Origin: Clostridiales bacterium
Lineage (GTDB): Bacteria > Bacillota > Clostridia > Oscillospirales > CAG-272
Direction of reading: 5' to 3'
Assembly: GCA_019415985.1 (NCBI GenBank)
Contig: DXYE01000115.1
Coordinates: forward strand, 1-7,912
DNA length: 7,912 nt
The notes under the pieces: model-generated
Databases searched by the model: none
Seen by the model: only the letters and a program-made list of their open reading frames with translations
What the model was told of the DNA's origin: nothing
Shown: piece by piece, positions 1 through 5,574 of the stretch
Layout of the letters: every line of letters starts with the position of its first letter
How positions within the stretch are numbered: position 1 is the stretch's first letter
Translations under genes and position numbers: made by a program

Positions 1-288
1 AGGTAATGTCACCTCTAACACACCGTCCCGTACCTTGATTTGGATCCCCTGTACTACCCCGGCGGAAGCAAGATAGGTTTCTTTTCGGGTGGGAGTTGAG
101 CCGTATAACAAATGCCGCATACGGCAGGCGATCAATTCGCTGCGCAATGCGGCATCGGTTGCCATCATAGCATAGTTGTCGGGATAGTTTTCCATATCCG
201 TGTTTTCGATAGCGCATAATGTGTTTGACAGCTTCGTAATATCCGTTTTAATACTGCCGATTCGTTTTGAAATATTTATCCTGTCCAA
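1..288 (-). CDS. DUF6100-like mobile-element protein (partial, 3' end beyond window)
   Basis: The first 96 codons of a gene that runs off the left edge. It is read from a TTG codon at 288-286 because a perfect AGGAGG (300-295) lies 6 nt upstream, and the first in-frame ATG comes only after about 30 codons. The product begins MDRINISKRIGSIKTDITKL, then has a conserved-looking block (MMATDAALRSELIACRMRHLLYG) followed by a Thr/Arg/Lys stretch and a short beta-rich end (GIQIKVRDGVLEVTLP). This pattern matches what I remember of the DUF6100 family found in Clostridia ICEs, whose function is unknown. No catalytic motif is visible in the part present. It sits 10 nt after the DUF5697-like gene and its ribosome binding site overlaps that gene's stop codon, so the two are probably co-transcribed and translationally coupled. 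The family call is from memory. Confidence 0.7.
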   Translation of the reverse strand, partial: MDRINISKRIGSIKTDITKLSNTLCAIENTDMENYPDNYAMMATDAALRSELIACRMRHLLYGSTPTRKETYLASAGVVQGIQIKVRDGVLEVTLP

Positions 289-294
289 TACGGT

Positions 295-300
295 CCTCCT
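295..300 (-). promoter_or_regulatory. Ribosome binding site deciding a TTG start
   Basis: A perfect AGGAGG on the minus strand, 6 nt before TTG at 288-286. It overlaps the TAG stop (301-299) of the upstream gene. It is the main reason for choosing the TTG start over a later ATG. Confidence 0.75.
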
Positions 301-823
301 ATTCTTGTTTGTAATACTGGATTGCGCCGGAATCTATATCAACGGTACAGTATGCCGTTACATCCGGGATGTTGAGCCGTGAAAATTGTTCTGTGCCATC
401 TACAATGACAATACGCTTTTCAGCATCTTGTTCCCGCTGAGCCAAAGCGTGCTCCACCAGCGTTTCATTGCCGGAAGCCACATAGATAACCTCATAGAGC
501 TCACCATCCGCTATAAATATCAGTTTGACCGGAAAATCCGTAGAAGAATGGTAATCCGATTTATCAATGAAATCCGCAAGCACCCAAATTGCCGCAATCA
601 TCTCATAATCCGGTGAACTTTCCGTCCCGTCATGATACATTTCCAAAGTTTTATCGAGAAAAATGCGTCCTTGCCGTACAAAGAAGGTAAGCAGATTTTC
701 TATCTTTTCTTCCTTGCCGGGATACAGCTTCAAAAACTGATCGTGCCGTATGTAATGGTAGGTTGCAATATCCCGCAGTAATTCAGCGGCTTCCTTGCCG
801 TAGATTTCCTTTCGGGTTTTCAT
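299..823 (-). CDS. DUF5697-like mobile-element protein
   Basis: A soluble 174 aa protein with no signal peptide or membrane segment. The N-terminal third (MKTRKEIYGKEAAELLRDIATYHYIRHDQFLKLYP, then a helix and RQGRIFLD at about 50-57) reads like a winged-helix domain, as in replication-relaxation-type mobile-element proteins. The C-terminal part (about 97-170: FPVKLIFIADGELYEVIYV, KRIVIVDG, AYCTVDIDSG) is an alternating beta/alpha region. The whole resembles the DUF5697 family that I recall next to DUF6100 genes in Clostridia ICEs; a DNA-binding role is inferred from the N-terminal fold only. The ATG at 823 is chosen because AAAGGAG (835-829) lies 5 nt upstream. An in-frame ATG at 877 would add 18 residues encoded by a terminator hairpin and has no ribosome binding site. 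The gene lies directly after that terminator, so its expression probably depends on read-through or attenuation, and it is probably co-transcribed with the downstream DUF6100-like gene. Confidence 0.75.
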   Translation of the reverse strand: MKTRKEIYGKEAAELLRDIATYHYIRHDQFLKLYPGKEEKIENLLTFFVRQGRIFLDKTLEMYHDGTESSPDYEMIAAIWVLADFIDKSDYHSSTDFPVKLIFIADGELYEVIYVASGNETLVEHALAQREQDAEKRIVIVDGTEQFSRLNIPDVTAYCTVDIDSGAIQYYKQE

Positions 824-828
824 ATTAT

Positions 829-835
829 CTCCTTT
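829..835 (-). promoter_or_regulatory. Ribosome binding site deciding the ATG at 823
   Basis: AAAGGAG on the minus strand, 5 nt before ATG 823-821. It lies only about 9 nt after the T-tract of the terminator hairpin, leaving no room for a promoter in between. Confidence 0.75.
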
Positions 836-843
836 CTGCGCAT

Positions 844-874
844 AAGAAAAGCGTCCGGTAAAATGCCGAACGCT
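844..874 (-). terminator. Intrinsic terminator or attenuator before the DUF5697-like gene
   Basis: On the minus strand, AGCGTTCGG (874-866) pairs with CCGGACGCT (858-850). The stem is 9 bp with one T-G wobble around a 7 nt loop, and it is followed by TTTTCTT. The GC-rich stem plus T-tract is a classic Rho-independent terminator. There is no matching T-tract in the plus direction, so it acts on minus-strand transcripts. It can end the ATPase transcript (stop codon at 1024-1022). Because it is immediately followed by the next gene's ribosome binding site, it may also act as an attenuator for that gene. Confidence 0.75.
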
Positions 875-1021
875 CATATCAAAGCATATTCAGTTAATCA
901 TACTCTCTGTTGTCAGTATCCACGCTGCATGGCTTTCATTGAAACAATTCATTGCTTTCCGAATTTGCATACATCGACACCGTTCACGAGTTGCTTCGAG
1001 CAGCTTTTCCCGGTAAATACA
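875..1021. other. Intergenic stretch between ATPase gene and terminator
   Basis: A stretch of 147 bp after the ATPase stop codon. The only coding candidates are the two mini-ORFs described above. I searched the minus strand for a promoter: CTGACA at about 916-911 resembles a -35 box, but no good -10 lies 16-18 bp from it. No convincing promoter for the DUF5697-like gene is seen here. Confidence 0.4.
890..952 (-). CDS. Possible 20-codon leader peptide upstream of the terminator
   Basis: A short ORF starts with ATG at 952-950 and ends with TGA at 892-890, encoding MNCFNESHAAW followed by ILTTESMIN. A weak GGAAAG lies just upstream of the ATG. The stop codon is only 15 nt before the first base of the terminator stem, which is the geometry expected if ribosome position influences terminator formation. 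There is no run of one amino acid that would name a controlling metabolite, and another mini-ORF of 8 codons overlaps it (939-913). It may equally be a chance ORF or the remnant of an older gene. Confidence 0.25.
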   Translation of the reverse strand: MNCFNESHAAWILTTESMIN

Positions 1022-2314
1022 TCACAGAAGATCCCTCGTTTTTCTCGCAAGATATAGAGGGATATTCGTAATATATCCGTCCGTCCGGTAGCCGCGTTTA
1101 GAAAAGCGCAGGGCGTGCTCCGGCTTGTGTTCTGCAATATACCTCTTGAAAGACGGCGCTGATTTGTCTTCTCCGCCTTTTGCTTCAACGGGGATGATCT
1201 CCATACCGTTTTGAATGACAAAGTCGATCTCACTGTTTTTGTCTGAATAATACCGGGGTGCAAGCTCAAATTGTCCGCAAAGCTGCTGTAAAACATAGTT
1301 TTCTGTCAGCGGGCCTTTGAACTGATAATTCGCTTTCAGGAGAATGGCGCTGTTGTCGATACCCGCCATGTGCTTAAGCAGCCCGGTATCAAAAACAAAC
1401 AATTTGAATTGCTCCAGTTTATCAAATGCAGACAGCGGATGTTCCATCTTTGAAACATTGTAAACACGATTCAGCATCCCAGCAGATACCAGCCATTCGA
1501 TCGCCTCTTCAAAATCACGGGCTCTTCCTCCTTCACGGACAGCACCGTACATAAATTTTTCGTTTGGCTTGGCAAGCTGGGAGACAATGCTGCGAAATAC
1601 CAACAAAATACGTCCGCTGTTGACCTTTCCGTTGTGCTTGGAAAAATCGTTTTCGTAAACTTCTATAAGCTCTCGTTGGATCTGAGATATTTTTGCTGGA
1701 TCCTTATACTTGACCCACGATGCAACACATTCCGGCATTCCCCCGATAATGAGATAGTTGTTATACGCTTCCGTCAATCGGTTATGGAAAATGTCTTCAA
1801 TTTTCTGCCCTTTTTTAATTTCCGTGTAATAGATATAGAGCGTAGGCTCGGTCGCATTAAGAAATTCATCAAAGGTCAGGGGATGGATATCCAACAGATT
1901 TACCATGCCGACAGGGTAAGATTTCGGTTTTGCAAGGAGCGTTCCGAGAAGACTTCCGGCAGAAATAATATGATACTCATTAGCTTTCTCTTTGAAGTAT
2001 TTAAGCGTGTTCAGCGCCTCGGCACACTCCTGTATTTCATCAAAAATAATCAGTGTTTTTCCCGGCTCTATCTTATCTCCGCAAATCAGGGAGAGCAGTT
2101 CAATAATGCGCCGGGGATTCTTATTTGTTTCAAAAATAGATTTCAGTTCATCCTCTTCATCAAAATTGAAATAGACATAATTGTCATAATAACTCTGTCC
2201 GAACTCTTTCATCAGCCATGTTTTTCCCACCTGTCTTGCACCTTTCAGCACCATCGGTTTGCGGTCTTCGCTCGATTTCCATTGTATCAGATTCTGAATG
2301 GCATTTCGTTTCAT
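1022..2314 (-). CDS. AAA_14/DUF4143-family ATPase with nuclease-like C-terminal domain
   Basis: A cytosolic protein of 430 aa from the ATG at 2314 (433 from an in-frame GTG at 2323; numbering below uses the GTG). The N-terminal AAA domain has Walker A GARQVGKT at 28-35 (Lys34), Walker B LIIFDE at 91-96 and a sensor-like ISAGSLLG at about 120-127. The C-terminal half fits DUF4143 and carries a PD-(D/E)XK-like set: Glu341 (GPLTENYVLQ), SEID at 364-367 and VEAK at 379-382. This is the usual architecture and length of a large bacterial and archaeal family whose role is mostly unknown; links to DNA handling or defence are inference. Either start is possible. GTG has AGGA 7 nt upstream, whereas ATG is preceded by GGTGAT, which can pair with the 16S tail. 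The gene has its own promoter and is followed by a terminator, so it looks like an independent cargo unit inside the ICE. A cargo gene that is maintained with intact catalytic motifs is probably functional. Confidence 0.85.
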   Translation of the reverse strand: MKRNAIQNLIQWKSSEDRKPMVLKGARQVGKTWLMKEFGQSYYDNYVYFNFDEEDELKSIFETNKNPRRIIELLSLICGDKIEPGKTLIIFDEIQECAEALNTLKYFKEKANEYHIISAGSLLGTLLAKPKSYPVGMVNLLDIHPLTFDEFLNATEPTLYIYYTEIKKGQKIEDIFHNRLTEAYNNYLIIGGMPECVASWVKYKDPAKISQIQRELIEVYENDFSKHNGKVNSGRILLVFRSIVSQLAKPNEKFMYGAVREGGRARDFEEAIEWLVSAGMLNRVYNVSKMEHPLSAFDKLEQFKLFVFDTGLLKHMAGIDNSAILLKANYQFKGPLTENYVLQQLCGQFELAPRYYSDKNSEIDFVIQNGMEIIPVEAKGGEDKSAPSFKRYIAEHKPEHALRFSKRGYRTDGYITNIPLYLARKTRDLL

Positions 2315-2321
2315 ACAAATC

Positions 2322-2344
2322 ACCGACCTTTCCTATACGTCGGT
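2322..2344. repeat. 6 bp inverted repeat around the ATPase ribosome binding site
   Basis: ACCGAC at 2322-2327 and GTCGGT at 2339-2344 are perfect inverted copies with 11 bp between them. The predicted transcription start (about 2341) falls inside the upstream arm, so a complete RNA hairpin would form only if transcription began slightly upstream. Otherwise the repeat could be a DNA operator at the start site. Confidence 0.45.
2327..2334 (-). promoter_or_regulatory. Ribosome binding site region of the ATPase gene
   Basis: AGGAAAGG on the minus strand. AGGA is 7 nt from the GTG at 2323 and AAAGG is 12 nt from the ATG at 2314, so the site does not settle the start. It lies in the loop of an ACCGAC/GTCGGT inverted repeat (2344-2322). 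Confidence 0.5.
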
Positions 2345-2347
2345 AAT

Positions 2348-2376
2348 AGTATAACACGTTTTTCTAATATTATCAA
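2348..2376 (-). promoter_or_regulatory. Sigma-A-type promoter of the ATPase gene
   Basis: On the minus strand, TTGATA (2376-2371) and TATACT (2353-2348) are separated by exactly 17 bp. Each box differs from consensus at one position, and the -10 is preceded by TGT. The predicted start near 2341 gives a leader of about 18-27 nt. This is the clearest promoter in the window and shows that the gene can be expressed independently of the transfer operon. Confidence 0.75.
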
Positions 2377-2386
2377 TCTCGGTTTT

Positions 2387-2430
2387 GCACATTTTTCTGA
2401 AATATAATATGGGTTGCAAGCACATTTTTC
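2387..2430. repeat. 11 bp direct repeat upstream of the ATPase promoter
   Basis: GCACATTTTTC occurs at 2387-2397 and again at 2420-2430, 33 bp apart, which is about three helical turns. The inner copy ends 10 bp upstream of the -35 box. The placement suits binding sites for a regulator or an A-tract upstream element, but no binding protein is identified. Confidence 0.5.
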
Positions 2431-2475
2431 CTCGAGGACAGCATGCGCTTATGCTTGGTACGAACAGTGAATCGA

Positions 2476-2504
2476 ATTTAATACGCAATAAATGCGTATT
2501 AAAT
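2476..2504. repeat. 12 bp perfect palindrome (hairpin)
   Basis: ATTTAATACGCA (2476-2487) and TGCGTATTAAAT (2493-2504) are perfect inverted copies around a 5 bp ATAAA centre. The stem is AT-rich and has no T-tract after it in either direction, so it is a poor intrinsic terminator. It could be an operator, a processing hairpin at the 3' end of the VirB4 transcript, or the trace of a small mobile repeat. Confidence 0.7.
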
Positions 2505-2530
2505 ATGTAATAGCACGGTAATACGCAATA
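2479..2530. repeat. Repeated TAATACGCAATA motif
   Basis: The 12-mer TAATACGCAATA is found at 2479-2490 and 2519-2530, exactly 40 bp apart. The core TAATACGCA is present a third time in inverted orientation at 2493-2501, as the other arm of the palindrome. Three copies of a 9-mer in 52 bp is more than chance would give in a sequence of this composition. Confidence 0.65.
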
Positions 2531-2553
2531 TCACCGCATTAAGACGGTATTAC
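2518..2553. repeat. 7 bp inverted repeat spanning the VirB4 stop codon
   Basis: GTAATAC (2518-2524) and GTATTAC (2547-2553) are inverted copies with 22 bp between them; the TAA stop (2541-2539) lies inside. It shares sequence with the neighbouring TAATACGCA repeats, so the repeat cluster extends into the last codons of the VirB4 gene. Confidence 0.4.
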
Positions 2554-5487
2554 TGCTTTTTTCTGTTCCACCAGCTCCTGCAGTTCCCGACGGTCTGTTG
2601 TAATCAGGCTTTTTTCCAAATCACTGCACTTAAATTCAACCGTGATATTATTGTTATTCGAGCTTATCAATCCGTTACCACGCTCAAAATGTATGATCTC
2701 CATTACCTCAGCTTCGGATAGATGCAAGACACTTTGAACACGCTGTGCTTCTTCGTCCTCCAAATTGAGAACGACCTTGGTTTTGCAGTTGTTAATGATA
2801 CCCTTACCGTATTTGCCATCTTCCAATGCAAAGAAATCATTGAGATCCTGCGTGGCGCAGATTGCCGAGCCGCCATATCCTCGAATGATTTTAAAGATTT
2901 CCAGAACATATTCAGCGGCCAGACGGTTTCCGCCGCCACCGATAAGCTGCCAGCATTCATCAATAAAGATGGCTTTTTCCTCTGTCCGGTTTTCTTTTGC
3001 TTTATCCCACACGAAATCGAGCGCCACAAACATACCTGCGGTAAGCAAATCACCGCTCAATTCGGATATATCCAGCACCGTGTATTTATTTGTTAAGTCG
3101 CAGTTTGTCTGCTGATTAAACGAACTGGCGGATCCATGCACCAGACGGTTCAGGATGTTTGCCATTCGCTTGGTTTCAGGAGAGGCTGCCAATACCTCGT
3201 ACAAATCACCCAGTATCGGCATTTTACGGTAATGCCCAGGATTTTGCGGATCGTCCAGCGAAGCATTGTTGTGAGTAATACCCTTTTGGTTGTAGGTCTT
3301 AACCAATGCCTCATCTAAAAGCTGCCTTTCCTCATGATTCATATCGGGTATGAGCAGACTGAAAAAAATATGCAGCTGTTGGATTTTAGCGGCAAGTTCG
3401 GATTTCTCAATGGGAGCTCCGTCCAGCAGTGCATCAACTGATTTATCGGTTTTGCGTATCTCCATTACATTGATACAGTTTTTCGAAGCCGGAGAGATAG
3501 AAATGAATTCTCCGCCCGTATTCCGGCAGGCACGCAAAAACTCATGCCCCTTTAAGGGCGCAATGATGAACACCTGAATTCCTTTACGCCGCATCCTTAG
3601 TGCCATAAGTTGCATTGTGAAGGTCTTGCCCGCACCGGATGTTCCCAAAATCGCCATGTTTGCATTTTTGTAAACTCGCGAATTGAAAATGTCCACGATA
3701 ACCAGAGAATTGTTGATTTTGTTTGTTCCGAGCAAAATGCCATTGTCGTCACACAATTCAAAAGCCGTGAATGGGTAGCTACTTGCGACACCAGACGTCA
3801 GCACATTTCGTTTGGAACGGCTGTATAGATGTTTCTCAAGATTTGTCAGCGGCAAAGCGGATAAAAAAGCCTGCTCTTCACGAAAAGAACAGGTTGTCAT
3901 ATTCAAATCCTGAGAGACAAGGAGCTTTCGCATTTCCCGTTCCCGCCATTCCAGATCCTCCGGCGTATCGGCGGTAATCGTGATGAGGATATTCATATAG
4001 TAAAAGTCTTCGTTGTTGGCAAGCCCGTCTTTGAGAAAGTACCCGCTGCGTATTGCACCGTCCAAATCGTCAAAGTCACTATTGGTATCGCTGGCTTCCT
4101 TGATTTTGGATCGGTTTATACGAAGCTGCTGGCCAAGCTTATGCACCATACGCTCTTTTGGCTGTTTGGAAAAGAACAGGTCAATATCAATTCCGTCTCC
4201 GGCATTAACCAGCAGGCTGATCCAGCCCGCCGGTACGCGGGACTTATATCCATAAGACGGAATCAGCAGATAGGAATGATACAAACCATCTATGCAGATG
4301 TATTTGCCGTGGGTAAAATCCAGCCTTGCCGGGGCGAAAAACTCCGTGCAGGGAATATCATCAGTGGATTTGCCGGCGGCTATGTATCCCGAAACAATAT
4401 CCTGTACTCTTTGTGAAAGCGGAATATCTGAACTGGTCTGGCGGCACAGAATGTTATATAGCAACTCCACCGTAAACTCATCCTCGTTTTCCGGTATCAA
4501 CACCTCATTTCCGCATTGTTTTAAGTAATTTGCTGCGGTTCTTGCGGCTATTTGAAGAGAAGAAATCGCATCCGCTTCCTCGTTGGCTCCTCGTCGCCCA
4601 ATTTGTTCGTATTCAAAGGCGATAAAGAAGCGGCGGGTGGTAGCTTCTCGCGAGCCAATGCGGTTAATTAGCTGCAAGTAGTCCTCCTGAAGCATTCGGC
4701 AGTGCGGATCCTCTTCGGCTTCCATTTCACGGCGTACAATATCTGTATGCTTGTTTAGGTCAGCTCTCTTTGTCAACACCTTAAACTGTATCTTAACAGG
4801 GCTGATTTTCAAATAGCTGATAAAGGAATAGATAATACTGCGCTGTTCTCTGGCGCTCCGCAAAAGGAAATTGATCGGAACAACCTCAATCACCTTGACG
4901 TATCGGTGGTCTTTGGTATAGATAATACCGTTTTCAATCCTATCAATCGGAAGATATTCCGCTGCAGGATTGAGAAAAGGTGATTCCGCGGCACGGCGGC
5001 CGTGCTTTTTTTCTTTCTTTGGCTTAGCCGTCTCAGCTTTATCGGCTTTTTCTTTGTTTGCGCTTGCCGACCGTTTGCGGATGACTCCTATAATTTCCGA
5101 TATCATGGATTCGTTTTCAGTATCCTTTGTGTCCTTTCGGGGCTTCGCTTCTTTTTTCTTTGGCTGTTTTGTTTTTTCCGTTTCAACCTTTCCTATAATG
5201 CGTCGGTTTTTCAGCCATTTGAAAAAAGCACAGATATACGAGGACAGCGGTTCGCCCGATATGCCGAGCAACGCAAAAAGCGCCAGCGGCAAGGCTGTGA
5301 AGCAAAGTATGATGATACGGGCGGTCAACGAAATATTGATTGAGAAAACCGGTACTCCCACAGAAACTGCAAGAATACCGGCTTCAATAACATTCCGTAT
5401 TTTGAACATTCCACCGAACAGGGTACCGCCCTCTATGAAATTCGGAGGAATGATATATGTATCATGTTGTTCGCTGTTTTTGTTCAT
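2539..5487 (-). CDS. VirB4-like conjugal transfer ATPase, CD1110 type, with N-terminal PrgI-like domain
   Basis: A 982 aa ATPase that energises assembly of the type IV secretion channel at the inner face of the membrane. Residues about 10-100 form a PrgI-like domain (IIPPNFIEGGTLFGGMFKIRN, two hydrophobic helices at about 33-50 and 54-76, then SGEPL and basic NRR). A Lys/Glu-rich linker follows at about 100-165, then the VirB4 N domain (from LNPAAEYLPIDRIENGIIY) and the RecA-like motor. Walker A is GTSGAGKT at 615-622 (Lys621) and Walker B is AIFIDE at 839-844. Other matching blocks are LLIPDMNHEERQLLDEAL and CATQDLNDFF. Overall it matches what I recall of the CD1110 family of C. difficile-type ICEs and appears intact. 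The ATG at 5487 is chosen because AGGAGG (5498-5493) is 5 nt upstream; the reading frame is open for 16 more codons to an ATG at 5535 without such a site. The gene follows the CD1108-like gene after 87 nt, probably in the same operon. Confidence 0.93.
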   Translation of the reverse strand: MNKNSEQHDTYIIPPNFIEGGTLFGGMFKIRNVIEAGILAVSVGVPVFSINISLTARIIILCFTALPLALFALLGISGEPLSSYICAFFKWLKNRRIIGKVETEKTKQPKKKEAKPRKDTKDTENESMISEIIGVIRKRSASANKEKADKAETAKPKKEKKHGRRAAESPFLNPAAEYLPIDRIENGIIYTKDHRYVKVIEVVPINFLLRSAREQRSIIYSFISYLKISPVKIQFKVLTKRADLNKHTDIVRREMEAEEDPHCRMLQEDYLQLINRIGSREATTRRFFIAFEYEQIGRRGANEEADAISSLQIAARTAANYLKQCGNEVLIPENEDEFTVELLYNILCRQTSSDIPLSQRVQDIVSGYIAAGKSTDDIPCTEFFAPARLDFTHGKYICIDGLYHSYLLIPSYGYKSRVPAGWISLLVNAGDGIDIDLFFSKQPKERMVHKLGQQLRINRSKIKEASDTNSDFDDLDGAIRSGYFLKDGLANNEDFYYMNILITITADTPEDLEWREREMRKLLVSQDLNMTTCSFREEQAFLSALPLTNLEKHLYSRSKRNVLTSGVASSYPFTAFELCDDNGILLGTNKINNSLVIVDIFNSRVYKNANMAILGTSGAGKTFTMQLMALRMRRKGIQVFIIAPLKGHEFLRACRNTGGEFISISPASKNCINVMEIRKTDKSVDALLDGAPIEKSELAAKIQQLHIFFSLLIPDMNHEERQLLDEALVKTYNQKGITHNNASLDDPQNPGHYRKMPILGDLYEVLAASPETKRMANILNRLVHGSASSFNQQTNCDLTNKYTVLDISELSGDLLTAGMFVALDFVWDKAKENRTEEKAIFIDECWQLIGGGGNRLAAEYVLEIFKIIRGYGGSAICATQDLNDFFALEDGKYGKGIINNCKTKVVLNLEDEEAQRVQSVLHLSEAEVMEIIHFERGNGLISSNNNNITVEFKCSDLEKSLITTDRRELQELVEQKKAVIPS

Positions 5488-5492
5488 CAAAG

Positions 5493-5498
5493 CCTCCT
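5493..5498 (-). promoter_or_regulatory. Ribosome binding site deciding the VirB4 start
   Basis: A perfect AGGAGG on the minus strand, 5 nt before ATG 5487-5485. It rules in favour of this start over the in-frame ATG at 5535. Confidence 0.8.
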
Positions 5499-5574
5499 TG
5501 CTTGTTTCGTTCGCCCTTTCCGGCAGTATGACCATAAGAACGCCGGCAGCGAAACTGTTATAATAAGATTTCTG

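Noticed and set aside
824..877. N-terminal 18-codon extension of the DUF5697-like gene
   Set aside because: It is encoded by the terminator hairpin and T-tract, and the ATG at 877 has no ribosome binding site, unlike the ATG at 823.
949..1296. Minus-strand ORF of 115 aa overlapping the end of the ATPase gene
   Set aside because: It is a frame-shifted shadow of the ATPase gene for most of its length, has no ribosome binding site and its composition is not protein-like.
1634..2407. Plus-strand ORF of 257 aa
   Set aside because: It is antisense to the ATPase gene, which has clear Walker motifs; its composition (Phe/Arg/Ile-rich) is that of a reverse-strand shadow.
2429..2438. 10 bp palindrome TCCTCGAGGA
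   Set aside because: A single short palindrome without flanking symmetry; it may be chance and I could not tie it to any function.
2366..2445. Minus-strand mini-ORF of 23 codons upstream of the ATPase promoter
   Set aside because: It has no ribosome binding site, overlaps the -35 box and the 11 bp repeats, and its sequence reflects those repeats.
4970..5563. Plus-strand ORF of 197 aa with hydrophobic, Phe/Ser-rich sequence
   Set aside because: It is antisense to the Lys/Glu-rich linker and membrane domain of VirB4, which explains both its openness and its apparent hydrophobicity.
5488..5574. Possible hairpins between the CD1108-like and VirB4 genes (CGAAAC/GTTTCG and GAACG/CGTTC)
   Set aside because: The pairings are short (5-6 bp), far apart, and have no T-tract, so neither a terminator nor a riboswitch can be supported.
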